From Chitinophaga alhagiae (GTDB taxonomy: Bacteria > Bacteroidota > Bacteroidia > Chitinophagales > Chitinophagaceae), in the NCBI RefSeq assembly GCF_003568665.1, contig NZ_QXMH01000001.1, positions 868,001-932,000 of the forward strand: a stretch of 64,000 nucleotides of DNA. Direction: 5' to 3'. This document shows, one piece after another, positions 37,301 to 45,859 of the stretch. Each line of letters begins with the position of its first letter. The stretch's first letter is position 1. The translations under genes were made by a program, and so were the position numbers. The notes below the pieces were generated by a model, which was not told the DNA's origin, did not search any database, and worked only from the letters and a program-made list of their open reading frames with translations.

Positions 37301-37984
37301 AGAACTGTTGTCCAGCCCGCTGATATCCCCTTCTGCCTGCATCACCCTGTCCATCAGCGTGAGCAGGGTATCCTGGTTCTCATCCCGGAAAGCGTCTGCC
37401 TTGACGCGGGAAACCACAATAAATACCCTGTCAGACACCAGGGTGGCGTTTGGCGAAAGCGTGTCCGCATCCAGCATATCCAGCCACTGCTGGTGTGTAG
37501 TAGCCCCCAATATGTAAAGCGGCATCTGCTGATACCCTCCCTGGAAAGTAACCCTTACTTTGTTATTGTCAGACGGGGTGGCGGAAGAATACTGCAAGTA
37601 CAGGTCTCCACCGTTCACATTGGTGATGGTGTTCACTCCGGCCACCAGGTCATAGGTGGCGACCGGCTGCCGGTCATAGGTGCCCATGATGAGTTTGGGC
37701 AGACCCGTGCCACCCAGTTGCTCTACATAAACGGTCAACGGCGTATTGGCCGTGGCCCTCAGGCCTACCGGCTCAAAGTCGGCCACCTGCAGCGAGGTTT
37801 TGATACGGCCTGTTTCAGTGGCAATGTTAGGGACCTGCGTCAGTTCCCAAACATTGCGGGCAATCATGTTAAAATAGCCGGAAGGAGGCGGGGTGGCGGC
37901 CAATGCAGGTAACGTGGCAAGCAGCCATAGCAGGATGGCGCATGCTCCCCTGCGGAAAGGTTTCAAGGTAGCATTCAATAACAT
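34340..37984 (-). CDS. M60-like metalloprotease with Ig-like, DNRLRE and HYR domains and T9SS tail
   Basis: A 1214-aa secreted protein. It has a signal peptide (about 1-30), an M60/enhancin-type peptidase domain (about 33-430) with zinc motif HEIGH (H283, E284, H287) and downstream E301, two Ig-like repeats with FYEGGNKLGEDSIAPYTF and FYADSIKIGEATAAPYSF (445-615), a DNRLRE/CBM96-like domain (620-780), another Ig-like repeat (785-870), HYR (873-950), and a C-terminal T9SS sorting domain (about 1138-1214, from KAYPNPSAYEF to the final KLIKQ). M60 enzymes cleave heavily O-glycosylated proteins such as mucins. The domain chain and motif are visible; the glycoprotein target is inferred from the family. 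Confidence 0.9.
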   Translation of the reverse strand: MLLNATLKPFRRGACAILLWLLATLPALAATPPPSGYFNMIARNVWELTQVPNIATETGRIKTSLQVADFEPVGLRATANTPLTVYVEQLGGTGLPKLIMGTYDRQPVATYDLVAGVNTITNVNGGDLYLQYSSATPSDNNKVRVTFQGGYQQMPLYILGATTHQQWLDMLDADTLSPNATLVSDRVFIVVSRVKADAFRDENQDTLLTLMDRVMQAEGDISGLDNSSPLHAPILKNKLMLLEKASGNPDATSLGRVRIPTGSINWILSPSYILDSGGWGVFHEIGHHHQHWAWTWSTCIEVCVNIYSLAAKRAIHPGQQGMSTGDWNTVMNYLAQPQASKNFNASGVSLFTRLGMFHQLWLAYGDAFYHTLHKRVREEAPTPSGDPAEMRLFMLYACQISGENLGQFFRNWGLNVDQSVYDEIDALGYPSPAIEPSTLREDLVAAVTSPGNNAVFAAGSDIPLTATAFGPGAMEKVEFYEGGNKLGEDSIAPYTFLWTGVQPGAYAITARATAQNGNTAVSPVVNVIMEAVSITSPTDHAAFATGTAVNIVASTGGGGSPISQVAFYADSIKIGEATAAPYSFSWQNAPAGVHTLTARAVYQNGDTASSAGAGIVIGGAFPVADAYVRDGGSATANFGNATSIVVKKDGNNGYSRISYLKFDLNGFTNPGIATLRLSIIGAGTSVTGTQWQVWKCDNDSWTETGINWNNKPATTTLLASLTGKRSGVAEWDISTQVAEEAAGDKILTLAIVSSVSGQTNDATFHSREAAEAIWRPVLLADNYPHIALTQPANGDTLTEHQALSVKADAGDDRQVDSVTFYMNGEQKAVVTAAPYEWNWVDAAPGIYGLRARVTDSARLSAWSDSITVVVVKDTIAPLVTAPPAITAFTESGAAEVAVNIGQATATDNGGVAAITHNAPASFPLGVTTVTWTATDRSGNTATALQTVTVQHPKSTFGPLTIFAGTANGNNNTRRIDLMAQLYLNGTLVGSGTLLDQPISGNGLGNCKKFLLPLNADSITYTPADLLQLKILVRRASGSGSFSIKCWYNEDSVNTASKGFSRFVKYTPTHPGGTFFYLRKEMKLATSSETGEAERIVRNAGTDFQEVGTWSAIPDAGPAGAALSRMPGHPYTAAEGKLSIKAYPNPSAYEFTLTVQSESSKTIHVKVMDVAGRLVKQLYTTSGQLLRFGQDLKAGIYFVEVHQEGKRTVVKLIKQ

Positions 37985-38229
37985 AGAATAGGTTTTGGTT
38001 GAAAAACAGTTTTTATCATCCTAAAACTACTGTTCCATACAGCAGCAACTGCCGGTCAAAACGCGCTTAATTACCGGTGAAATGTTTCATGACCAGGCTG
38101 GCCGTTGCGCAGCAGGCTATCTAACAAACTGATTATAAAATGATTACAAGATTCGAAATAACGGGAACACAAAAGGCAATAAAACGGTGAATAAACCACT
38201 TCTATCCGCGGATTCAGTAACTTTCTACT

Positions 38230-39060
38230 ATGGAAACACCTGCATACCAACGCGCCCTCGCTTTCAGGGCGCTTCATGAGCGGCCCGGCATTTTTATAGC
38301 GCCCAACCCCTGGGACGCCGGTTCCGCCAAAATGTTAGCCAGCCTCGGCTTTGAAGCCCTGGCCACCACCAGCGCCGGCCTTGCTTTTTCATTGGGCAAG
38401 CCAGACGGGCAAGGCGCCGTTACCCGGGAAGAAACATTGAAAAACATTCAGGACATTATTGCCGCTACTGCCCTCCCGGTGTCCGCAGACCTGGAAAACG
38501 GGTATGGCGACAAACCGGAGAGCTGCGCAGAAACAATTGTGCAGGCAGGCATGGCGGGGCTGGCCGGTGGTTCTATTGAAGATGCCACAGGCCGGCCAGG
38601 CGATCCTATTTACCCCTTTGAGCTGGCGGTGGAAAGGGTACGCGCCGCCGCGCTGGCTGCTCACAGCCTGCCGCAGCCTTTCACGTTTACGGCCCGGGCA
38701 GAAAATCTCATCTATGGCCGGCCAGACCTGGGAGACACCATCCGCCGCCTGGTGGCCTATGCGGAAGCCGGTGCAGATGTGCTGTTTGCCCCCGGCCTGA
38801 AAACCCGTGAAGAAATAGCGGCTGTGGTAAAGGCCGTAGCGCCCAAACCAGTGAATGTGGTAATGGGGCTGGGGCCAGCGGTTTTCACCGTGGAGGAGCT
38901 GGCCGAGCTTGGCGTTAAACGCATAAGCCTGGGCTCGTCTCTAGTTCGGGCGGCGTACAGCGGTTTTCTGCATGCTGCCGAAGAGATCAGGAACAAGGGT
39001 ACCTTTCGTTTTGCAGCTAACAATATCGCTTATACGAAGTTCAACGATCTGCTGCAGTAA
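38230..39060 (+). CDS. Isocitrate lyase/PEP mutase-family protein
   Basis: A 276-aa cytoplasmic alpha/beta barrel of the ICL/PEP mutase superfamily, whose members make or break C-C or P-C bonds next to a carboxylate. The metal-binding region reads PVSADLENGYGD (about 79-90), then GGSIEDATG and TARAENLIYG. The KKCGH cysteine loop of isocitrate lyases is absent, so it is more like oxaloacetate decarboxylase, 2-methylisocitrate lyase-like or carboxyphosphonate-type enzymes. It is divergent from the protease gene by 245 bp and monocistronic. The specific reaction is not assignable. Confidence 0.85.
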   Translation: METPAYQRALAFRALHERPGIFIAPNPWDAGSAKMLASLGFEALATTSAGLAFSLGKPDGQGAVTREETLKNIQDIIAATALPVSADLENGYGDKPESCAETIVQAGMAGLAGGSIEDATGRPGDPIYPFELAVERVRAAALAAHSLPQPFTFTARAENLIYGRPDLGDTIRRLVAYAEAGADVLFAPGLKTREEIAAVVKAVAPKPVNVVMGLGPAVFTVEELAELGVKRISLGSSLVRAAYSGFLHAAEEIRNKGTFRFAANNIAYTKFNDLLQ

Positions 39061-39073
39061 TGCGGTGTATGAG

Positions 39074-39113
39074 GCCCTTGCCCGGCAAGTGCATGGCCTG
39101 TTGGGGCAAGGGC
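39074..39113. terminator. Inverted repeat between convergent genes
   Basis: GCCCTTGCCC / GGGCAAGGGC with a 20-nt loop between the convergent PEP mutase-like and sulfatase genes. There is no T-run on either side, so termination is only probable. Confidence 0.45.
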
Positions 39114-39134
39114 TGTAATGAGCGCCATTGTGTG

Positions 39135-40658
39135 CTACAAAGGCATATAATAATATTCGTTCTCACCTACTTTCACATTCCCGATACGCCAGCTTTTCCA
39201 TAGTGGTTGAACAAGGCCGGATTCCCATTGCGCCAGCTCTTCCTTCAGTTCTTTCACTTTGTCCGGATGAGAAGCGGCCACGTTGTTTTTCTCGGTTACA
39301 TCCGCTGCAAGGCTGTAAAGCCATGCTTCCCCGGATTGCGCGTTCAGCAGCAGCTTCCAGTCCCCTTTCCGCACGGCTTTCTGGTAGGCGTGGCGCCAGA
39401 AAAGGGCCTGGTGCGGGATGCTGTCTGTACGGCCGGAAGCGTATGGGAAAAGATCCACCCCGTCATATTGCCTGCCTTCCGGCAATGCGGCGCTGGCGGC
39501 AGCAGAGGCTGTGGCAAAAACGTCCAGCAGGCTTACCGGCGCGTTCAGCACCTTGCCGGCGGGTATCTGGTTTTTCCATTGGAGCAGGAAGGGAACGCGT
39601 ACGCCGCCTTCAAATTCCGTGATCTTGCCGCCGCGCAGGGGCCGGTTGTCTGTGAGGCCGGTATAGCTGGCGCCGCCATTATCACTCAGGAAAAAGATGA
39701 GGGTGTTTTCTTCCAGACCGCTTTCTTTCAGTTTAGTTGTGATTTTCCCAACAGCATCGTCAAGCGCAGCGATCATGGCGTAATAGGCGCGCTGGTCAGG
39801 GTCACGTATATGGGCCAGTTTGTCGTAATACGCTTTGGGCGCCTGCACAGGCGTGTGCGGTGCGTTGAAAGCGGTATACAGGAAGAAGGTGGTGTCTTTG
39901 TGTTTCTCAATGAAGTCTACGGCGGCCGTAGCCAGCCTGTCTGTCAGGTACTCGTTTACTGCTACCGGCTGGTTGTTTTCCCTGATAGCGCGGTACCCTG
40001 TCCGTTCCGGTACGGCGGCTTCTTTTTCCCAAGAAAGTTTCCGGGTCACCACGGTAGTGTCTGCGGTGTTCACGCTATAAAACGTTCCCCCGCCAAGGAA
40101 ACCGAAATGATAGTCGAAGCCCCGCGCTTCCGGGTAAAATTCAGGGAGGAACCCAAGGTGCCATTTCCCGATCACACCGGTCACATACTGGTGTTGTTTG
40201 AGCTGCTGGGCCAGCGTAATTTCGCTCACCGGCAAGCCCTGCCGGGTTACCCCGTCATAGTTTTCAGGCTGATAGGCGTACACATGACCACCTGGTACCG
40301 CCTTCACGGCAGCGGGGTCCTTTACCACCTCGTGGATCTGAAATTCATGACCAAAGCGTTGCTGATAGCGGCCGGTCATTAACCCGGACCGCGAAGGGCT
40401 GCATATGGGCGCGGAGGCATAGGCCTGCGTGAACCTTACGCCCTCCTTGCCAATGGCATCAATGTGCGGTGTGCTTACATAAGTACCGCCATATGCGGAA
40501 ATATCGCTCCAGCCGAGGTCATCTGCAAGTATCACCACCACGTTGGGGTTTCTTGTTGCCTTTTGCGGCGTTTTTGGCTGATCGCAACTGCCAAGCGTGA
40601 GCGCTGATACGGCCAGCATCAGCGTAGTATTGACTGGTGAAAAAAATGTCAGTTTCAT
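39135..40658 (-). CDS. Sulfatase (S1 type), lipoprotein
   Basis: A 507-aa formylglycine sulfatase. Lipobox LGSC (Cys25) places it on a membrane surface. The metal-binding start VVVILADDLGW (about 40-50) is followed by the active-site motif CSPSR at 86-90, with Cys86 to be oxidised to formylglycine, and GKWHLGFL. It removes sulfate from a glycan. It is the last gene of the locus 3 operon, 25 bp after the enolase-superfamily gene. Family firm; position specificity unknown. Confidence 0.93.
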   Translation of the reverse strand: MKLTFFSPVNTTLMLAVSALTLGSCDQPKTPQKATRNPNVVVILADDLGWSDISAYGGTYVSTPHIDAIGKEGVRFTQAYASAPICSPSRSGLMTGRYQQRFGHEFQIHEVVKDPAAVKAVPGGHVYAYQPENYDGVTRQGLPVSEITLAQQLKQHQYVTGVIGKWHLGFLPEFYPEARGFDYHFGFLGGGTFYSVNTADTTVVTRKLSWEKEAAVPERTGYRAIRENNQPVAVNEYLTDRLATAAVDFIEKHKDTTFFLYTAFNAPHTPVQAPKAYYDKLAHIRDPDQRAYYAMIAALDDAVGKITTKLKESGLEENTLIFFLSDNGGASYTGLTDNRPLRGGKITEFEGGVRVPFLLQWKNQIPAGKVLNAPVSLLDVFATASAAASAALPEGRQYDGVDLFPYASGRTDSIPHQALFWRHAYQKAVRKGDWKLLLNAQSGEAWLYSLAADVTEKNNVAASHPDKVKELKEELAQWESGLVQPLWKSWRIGNVKVGENEYYYMPL

Positions 40659-40683
40659 ATTCAGGGGATTAAAATGAAGGTCA

Positions 40684-41970
40684 CTATAAACTGTGTTTTG
40701 CCACTACGGCATGGTTCAGCTCATGCCCCAGCCCGGGCCGGTTGCTAACGGAGATGTGCCCGTCAACAAATTCTTCCCGGGGAGTAATGAGGTCTTCCCG
40801 CCAGGGCACTTCTCCAAACGCCCATTCCAGTATCGCAAAATTCGGGATAGCCGCCACGGCCTGCACGCTGGCCGCAGTGGCCACGGGTCCGCTGGGGTTG
40901 TGCGGCGCCACCAGCAAACCCGCTGTTTCCGCCAGGGCCGCTATGTAACGCAGCTCCTGTATACCTCCGCAATGCTTTACGTCCGGCATCAGGATATCCA
41001 GCGCTTTGCCGGCCACCAACGGGGCAAATCCTTCCCTGCCGAATATGGATTCTCCACCTGCGGTGGTCCTTTCTGTAGCATCTGTGATGGCTTTGGTTTC
41101 CTTCACATACTTTCCCGGGTTGACGGCTTCTTCAAACCAGTACAGCTGCAATGGTTCCACCCTCCTGGCCACCTCAATGCCCAGCGGCTCATCAAGGTGG
41201 CTGTGCACATCTACCAGCAGGTCAATATTATTTCCAATGGTTTTTCTTACGGCCTCTATGCACCCTACGGCGTGATCAATGTCTGCCTGTATTTGCGCCG
41301 GCGTGGAGGGCAGTGCTTTCATTTCATCAAAAGGCGCCATTTTAATAGCCCTGAAGCCCAGCTTCAATGCGGCCTCCGCATTTTTCTGGAACGCATGCGC
41401 CGGCCGCCGGCCATGGCTGTCTTTTTCATTGGTGGCGCGGTTAATATTGGCATACACCTTTATCCTGTCTCTCAGCTTTCCGCCAAGCAGATCGTATACC
41501 GGTACGCCCAGCGCCTTGCCTTTTATATCCCACAGAGCCTGCTCTACAGCGCTGAAGACCGTTCCTGAAATTCTTGACCGGGCGGCAAGCTGCCATCCCT
41601 GCTGCCGGTAACGTTCTATATTAAAAACGCCTTGCCCCTTTACCAGGCCGAAAAACGTATCGATCTCTTTCCGTAACACACCTTGTTCATCCGCCGCTAT
41701 GAGCTTGCCGCCCTGGGAAGCCTCCCCCACGCCGGATATGCCTTTATCTGTCTTTAGTTCCACAAATACCCAGTTTCCCCGCTGGTTCACTTTTACAATG
41801 TGTACCTGTATAGCTGTTACCACAGGCTCTAACCTGCCGGCAGGCTGCCGCGCAACATCGTGAGATGGTTGCACGGCGCCGGTCAGGATAGACGGCAGGG
41901 CCAGCCCGCCGCAGCTCAGTTTCAGGAAATGCCTGCGGGATGAAGGAGAAGTTGTTTTATCACTGCTCAT
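40684..41970 (-). CDS. Tat-exported mandelate racemase/enolase-superfamily enzyme (galactonate dehydratase-like)
   Basis: A 428-aa enolase-superfamily protein. A textbook Tat signal SRRHFLK (11-17) and hydrophobic stretch precede the capping domain. The barrel carries metal ligands D254 (LLVDVHSHL), E280 (YWFEEAVNP) and E307 (AGGESIF), then D330 (LMPDVKHCGG) and H357 (VAPHNPSGP), the pattern of acid-sugar dehydratases such as D-galactonate dehydratase. Most such enzymes are cytoplasmic; the Tat signal implies a periplasmic role on an acidic sugar. It sits between two sulfatases, 9 bp after one and 25 bp before the other. Confidence 0.88.
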   Translation of the reverse strand: MSSDKTTSPSSRRHFLKLSCGGLALPSILTGAVQPSHDVARQPAGRLEPVVTAIQVHIVKVNQRGNWVFVELKTDKGISGVGEASQGGKLIAADEQGVLRKEIDTFFGLVKGQGVFNIERYRQQGWQLAARSRISGTVFSAVEQALWDIKGKALGVPVYDLLGGKLRDRIKVYANINRATNEKDSHGRRPAHAFQKNAEAALKLGFRAIKMAPFDEMKALPSTPAQIQADIDHAVGCIEAVRKTIGNNIDLLVDVHSHLDEPLGIEVARRVEPLQLYWFEEAVNPGKYVKETKAITDATERTTAGGESIFGREGFAPLVAGKALDILMPDVKHCGGIQELRYIAALAETAGLLVAPHNPSGPVATAASVQAVAAIPNFAILEWAFGEVPWREDLITPREEFVDGHISVSNRPGLGHELNHAVVAKHSL

Positions 41971-41979
41971 ACAATTGTT

Positions 41980-44259
41980 TTATTGTTCTATTACTATTGA
42001 CTTCACAGTGCCCGTAAAAGAGAACGGCCTTTCGTAAGCATCCGTAACGGGTACGGCCTGATCTTTCCCAAGGCTCACGCCGTCTCCGCCAAATGAACCG
42101 AGATACTTGTTCCTTTTAGTGATCTCCGCCTCCGCCACCTGTTCGTCATCCACAAAAAGCGTTACGCTGTTTTCACCTTTGAATTTTACACGGATGGTAT
42201 GTTCTCCCCCGGAAAGCTGCTTGTCCGTGCTCAGGGTGATCTCTCTTCCCGCATCCGTGAGCGTATAGTGCAGCTTGCCATCCTTGATGTACAAGCTGGT
42301 ACCTCCGGTAGACCAGCCGCCGTTGGAAAATATTACGCCGGTGGCCTCCCTGCCAGGTATGTTCACGGCCGCTGTGATGGTTACATCACCTTTGCCAACG
42401 TACACTTTTGTTCTGGCCGTTGTGCCCTGATAAATAACGGCCTTGTTCCTGATAACGGGTTGCGCCATACCGGCCTTGTAGTTTCTGAGCGGGTATACGT
42501 TGTAACGGGTGGCTTCCTGGTCAAACAGGGCTTTCAGCTCTTCCAGCTTTTGCGGGTACTTTGCGGCCAGGTTACGGGTTTCGTTCCAGTCTTCCTGCAG
42601 GTTATAGAGTTCCCACTTGTCTTTTTCAAAAGGCGGCGGTGTAAAATGCGGATCAGATCCTTCCGTACCGAAGAAGCCCCGCGGATGGTATACGGCAGCT
42701 TTCCAGCCATCTTTGTAAATGGCCCTGCCTCCATGCAACTCATAGTACTGAACGGTACGCGCGGCAGGTGCAGCGGCGTTCGCAATGGTAGCGGCAAAGC
42801 TGGCGCCATGCAGTGGCAGCTGCGGGTAACCGTTGATTGTTGCCGGTACTTTTACCTGCGCCAGTTCTACGGTAGACGGTAATACGTCAATTACGTGCGC
42901 ATACTGCGTGCGGATGCCGCCTTTTTCCCTGATCTTTTTCGGGTAAAAAACGATGAGCGGGTTATGGGTTGCCCCTTCGGAGTTGGCGTCGCTCTTCCAG
43001 TACCTGAACGGTGTGTTGGTAGCCTGAGACCAGCCCAGGGGATAGTTGGGATGTGTGTACGCCGTTCCAATTTTTTCATATTGCGAAAGCAGGTAAGCTA
43101 TATCATGCCCCTGGGGGCCTTCCGCCCCGCCGGTGGTGCCGGTATAAGTGCCTTCCTTGCTTCCGCCGTTATCGCCGATGATAACAAAGATCAGGGTATT
43201 GTCCAACTGGCCTATCTGGTTGAGATAGTTGACAATGCGGCCAATTTCAAAGTCTGTGTAGGAAAGGAAACCGGCGTATACTTCAAAGAACCTTTCAAAC
43301 ACCTTTTTCTCATCTGCAGACAAGGATTGCCATGCCTTGATACCCTCCTGCCGCGGCGGCAGCTTTACACGTGCAGGTATAAGGCCCAGGGCTTGCTGGC
43401 GTTTGAAAACATCTTCGCGGTATTTGTCCCATCCGCCGTCAAATTTGCCTTTGTACCTGTCAGACCATTCTTTTGCCACCTGGTGGGGAGAATGCGTGGC
43501 GCCCGGCGCCAGGTACAGGAAGAAAGGCTTGTCTGGCGCGGCAGACTTCTGGTTGGCGATGTAGGAAATGGCCTTGTCTGCCAGCAGTTCGTTGAGGTGT
43601 TTCTTATTCCCGTCGAGGTTTACCGGCGTGATACCTTCCACCAGGTCTGGATACCACTGGTCTGTAGCGCCACCCAGGAAACCGTAGAAGTGGTCAAACC
43701 CGCGCCCTGTAGGATACCGGTTGAAAGGGCCGGCGGCCGTAAGGTCTATAGGCCGGTTGCCATGCCATTTGCCCAGCGCAAAAGTGTTGTAGCCGTTTTC
43801 CCTGAAAATTTCGGCAATGGTGCCTGCTTCCAGTGGAATATCGCCGGAGTAGCCCGGCGTACCAATACCCAGCTCCGCATGATGCCCCATGCCTACACTA
43901 TGCGAATTTCTGCCGGTAAGCAGCGCCGCTCGGGTAGGGCTGCAGATGCCGGTGGTGTGAAAATTGGTGTAACGAAGGCCGTTGTTGGCCAGGCTGTCAA
44001 ACGTAGGCGTTTCAATCAGCCCGCCAAAAGCAGACGATGCGCCAAAGCCCACATCGTCCAGCAATATCCATACTACATTGGGAGCGCCTTTGGGTGCTTT
44101 GGTCCTTTCCGGCCGCCACTGCACGGTGCTGTCAAGCGTTTTCCTGATCTTTCCGCCAAAGGGCTGCAGCGGGCTGTGCTGGGCCTGGGCTGGAGTAAAA
44201 ATGATAAAGAAGAGCCATCCCGTCAGCAGGCTGATGACATGGCGCGATTGATGGTTCAT
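41980..44259 (-). CDS. Arylsulfatase with C-terminal LamG-like domain
   Basis: A 759-aa exported sulfatase. It has a signal peptide (about 1-26, ending PAQAQ), metal site WILLDDVGFG near 64-73, active-site motif CSPTR at 106-110 (Cys to formylglycine), GKWHGNRP, and a long catalytic domain to about 590. A C-terminal concanavalin/LamG-like domain (about 605-759, with GVIFSNGGWSTGG and FSFTGTVKSIVIEQ) may bind glycan. A similar C-terminal domain type occurs in the giant fusion at 13.3-13.6 kb. It is 45 bp after susD and cotranscribed in locus 3. The start at 44259 is set by the signal peptide. Confidence 0.93.
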   Translation of the reverse strand: MNHQSRHVISLLTGWLFFIIFTPAQAQHSPLQPFGGKIRKTLDSTVQWRPERTKAPKGAPNVVWILLDDVGFGASSAFGGLIETPTFDSLANNGLRYTNFHTTGICSPTRAALLTGRNSHSVGMGHHAELGIGTPGYSGDIPLEAGTIAEIFRENGYNTFALGKWHGNRPIDLTAAGPFNRYPTGRGFDHFYGFLGGATDQWYPDLVEGITPVNLDGNKKHLNELLADKAISYIANQKSAAPDKPFFLYLAPGATHSPHQVAKEWSDRYKGKFDGGWDKYREDVFKRQQALGLIPARVKLPPRQEGIKAWQSLSADEKKVFERFFEVYAGFLSYTDFEIGRIVNYLNQIGQLDNTLIFVIIGDNGGSKEGTYTGTTGGAEGPQGHDIAYLLSQYEKIGTAYTHPNYPLGWSQATNTPFRYWKSDANSEGATHNPLIVFYPKKIREKGGIRTQYAHVIDVLPSTVELAQVKVPATINGYPQLPLHGASFAATIANAAAPAARTVQYYELHGGRAIYKDGWKAAVYHPRGFFGTEGSDPHFTPPPFEKDKWELYNLQEDWNETRNLAAKYPQKLEELKALFDQEATRYNVYPLRNYKAGMAQPVIRNKAVIYQGTTARTKVYVGKGDVTITAAVNIPGREATGVIFSNGGWSTGGTSLYIKDGKLHYTLTDAGREITLSTDKQLSGGEHTIRVKFKGENSVTLFVDDEQVAEAEITKRNKYLGSFGGDGVSLGKDQAVPVTDAYERPFSFTGTVKSIVIEQ

Positions 44260-44304
44260 ATAATTACTTTTTTTCAGGTTGATCAACATTTATTTTCAAC
44301 AGGC

Positions 44305-45846
44305 TTATTCCCAACCGGGGTTTTGGGTGAGGCTGGGATTACGCTGTATTTCGAGGTAAGGTATAGGGTATAAATAGTGGCGCGGGGCCGCGTTGGTCTT
44401 ACCGGCTTTTTTCAGGTTCACCACCAGGGTACCGCGGCCTTCCGGGCCTACTCCCGTAGCCTCGCTGCCTGTTTGCCTGATAAGATCAAACCAGCGCTGG
44501 AACTCGTATACCAGCTCCAGCCGCCGGTCAAGGTACAGCGAGTCACGAAACTGGTCTTTGGTGAGCGCTTCCAGCGGTGCAAGACCGGCACGGCGCCGCA
44601 CGCGGTTATAGGAGGCGTAGGCTTTGACCGTGGGACCGTTCAGCTCGTTCTCCGCTTCCGCATGTATCAGCAATATTTCTGCAAAGCGCAGTATGGACGT
44701 ATTGGCGGAAGATTCATTGGTAGCCGCAACAGCACCGGGGTCCCAGTATTTGTTGAAAAACGGCGTGGAGTCTCCGGCAAGAGCCGGATCATTCAGTTGC
44801 CCGTACAGTTTTCCGTTGGAAGGGCTTCTGAAGCTGGTCACAAAGGTGACCGCCTTCCTTTTATCATTGGCTGAATACAATTTATAAACGCTGAAGAACT
44901 TGTCGCTTCCGTTTGTGTAGAATTGCACCTGGTCCCCATAGCTTCCTACCAGCCCGGGAATACCAGAAAAAATGGCCCTCCTGGTAGAGGCATGGCCCTG
45001 GCTTTGTGCAAAGCCCTTGAACTGGGCGGAGAAAATGTGCTCCCGGCTGTTTTTATAGGCAGGCAGAAAAACATGGGAATAATCTTCCAGCAGGTCATAA
45101 CCGTAAGGCCCGTTGATCACTTCTTCACTCCACTGCACCGCTTTATCCCACTGGCGGATGGTCAGGTATACCTTTGCCAGCAATGATTTGGCGGCCCCTT
45201 CCGTAGCCCGGCCTACTTCGCCGGTACCACCTTCCCTGAAATGACCGGCAGCAGCCGTGAGGTCATTGATGATCTGTTCATACACTTTTTCTTTCGGCGT
45301 TCTGGGCACCTGCAGTTCATCAATAGATAGTGTGGTCTGATCTTTCAGCAGCAGGGGCACATCTCCGTACAAACGCACGAGGTTAAAGTAGAACAGCGCC
45401 CGCAGGAAAAGCGCCTCGCCCAGCAACCGGTTCTTCAGCTCGCCGTTGATGTTCATGTCAGGTATCCTTTGCAGGGCCGCGTTGGCCTTGTTCACGGCAA
45501 TATAATGCTGCTGCCACATCTGCTCTACCCTGATGTTGGTGGAAGAATGGGTGAGGATGGCCAGGGAACGTACATTTGGATTGGGTGTTCCCGGCCCGGA
45601 GGTAAGATCGTCACTGGCCATGTCCATGGCGGTATTCAGCAGCGATCCGTACATCTGGTGCTGCCCTTCCGGCTTATCGTTATTCAGTGAATAATAAATG
45701 GCATTCACCGCTGCAACGGCATCTTCTGCCGTTTTGTAGAACTGGTCACTGGTCAGGAAAGACCTGGGGTCTTCCTTCAGTTTTACGCAGGATGACAACA
45801 GGCCGATGACCACAAGGGCCCTTATATTGAAAAATGTGCTACGCAT
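44305..45846 (-). CDS. SusD/RagB lipoprotein (locus 3)
   Basis: A 513-aa SusD-family lipoprotein (GLLSSC lipobox, Cys20). Typical features are FLTSDQFYKTAEDAVAAVNAIY at the N-terminus, ALFLRALFYFNLVRLYGDVPLL and the C-terminal DRRLELVYEFQRWFDLIR. It binds the locus 3 glycan with its SusC partner, 13 bp upstream. The frame opens earlier, but the ATG at 45846 gives the signal peptide. Confidence 0.95.
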   Translation of the reverse strand: MRSTFFNIRALVVIGLLSSCVKLKEDPRSFLTSDQFYKTAEDAVAAVNAIYYSLNNDKPEGQHQMYGSLLNTAMDMASDDLTSGPGTPNPNVRSLAILTHSSTNIRVEQMWQQHYIAVNKANAALQRIPDMNINGELKNRLLGEALFLRALFYFNLVRLYGDVPLLLKDQTTLSIDELQVPRTPKEKVYEQIINDLTAAAGHFREGGTGEVGRATEGAAKSLLAKVYLTIRQWDKAVQWSEEVINGPYGYDLLEDYSHVFLPAYKNSREHIFSAQFKGFAQSQGHASTRRAIFSGIPGLVGSYGDQVQFYTNGSDKFFSVYKLYSANDKRKAVTFVTSFRSPSNGKLYGQLNDPALAGDSTPFFNKYWDPGAVAATNESSANTSILRFAEILLIHAEAENELNGPTVKAYASYNRVRRRAGLAPLEALTKDQFRDSLYLDRRLELVYEFQRWFDLIRQTGSEATGVGPEGRGTLVVNLKKAGKTNAAPRHYLYPIPYLEIQRNPSLTQNPGWE

Positions 45847-45859
45847 CTTCTTTTCTTTT

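Noticed and set aside
42895..44373. 492-codon plus-strand open frame
   Set aside because: It lies opposite a well-supported sulfatase with an active-site motif and signal peptide. Its translation is Cys/Arg/Val-rich with no domain, as expected for a shadow frame in GC-rich DNA.
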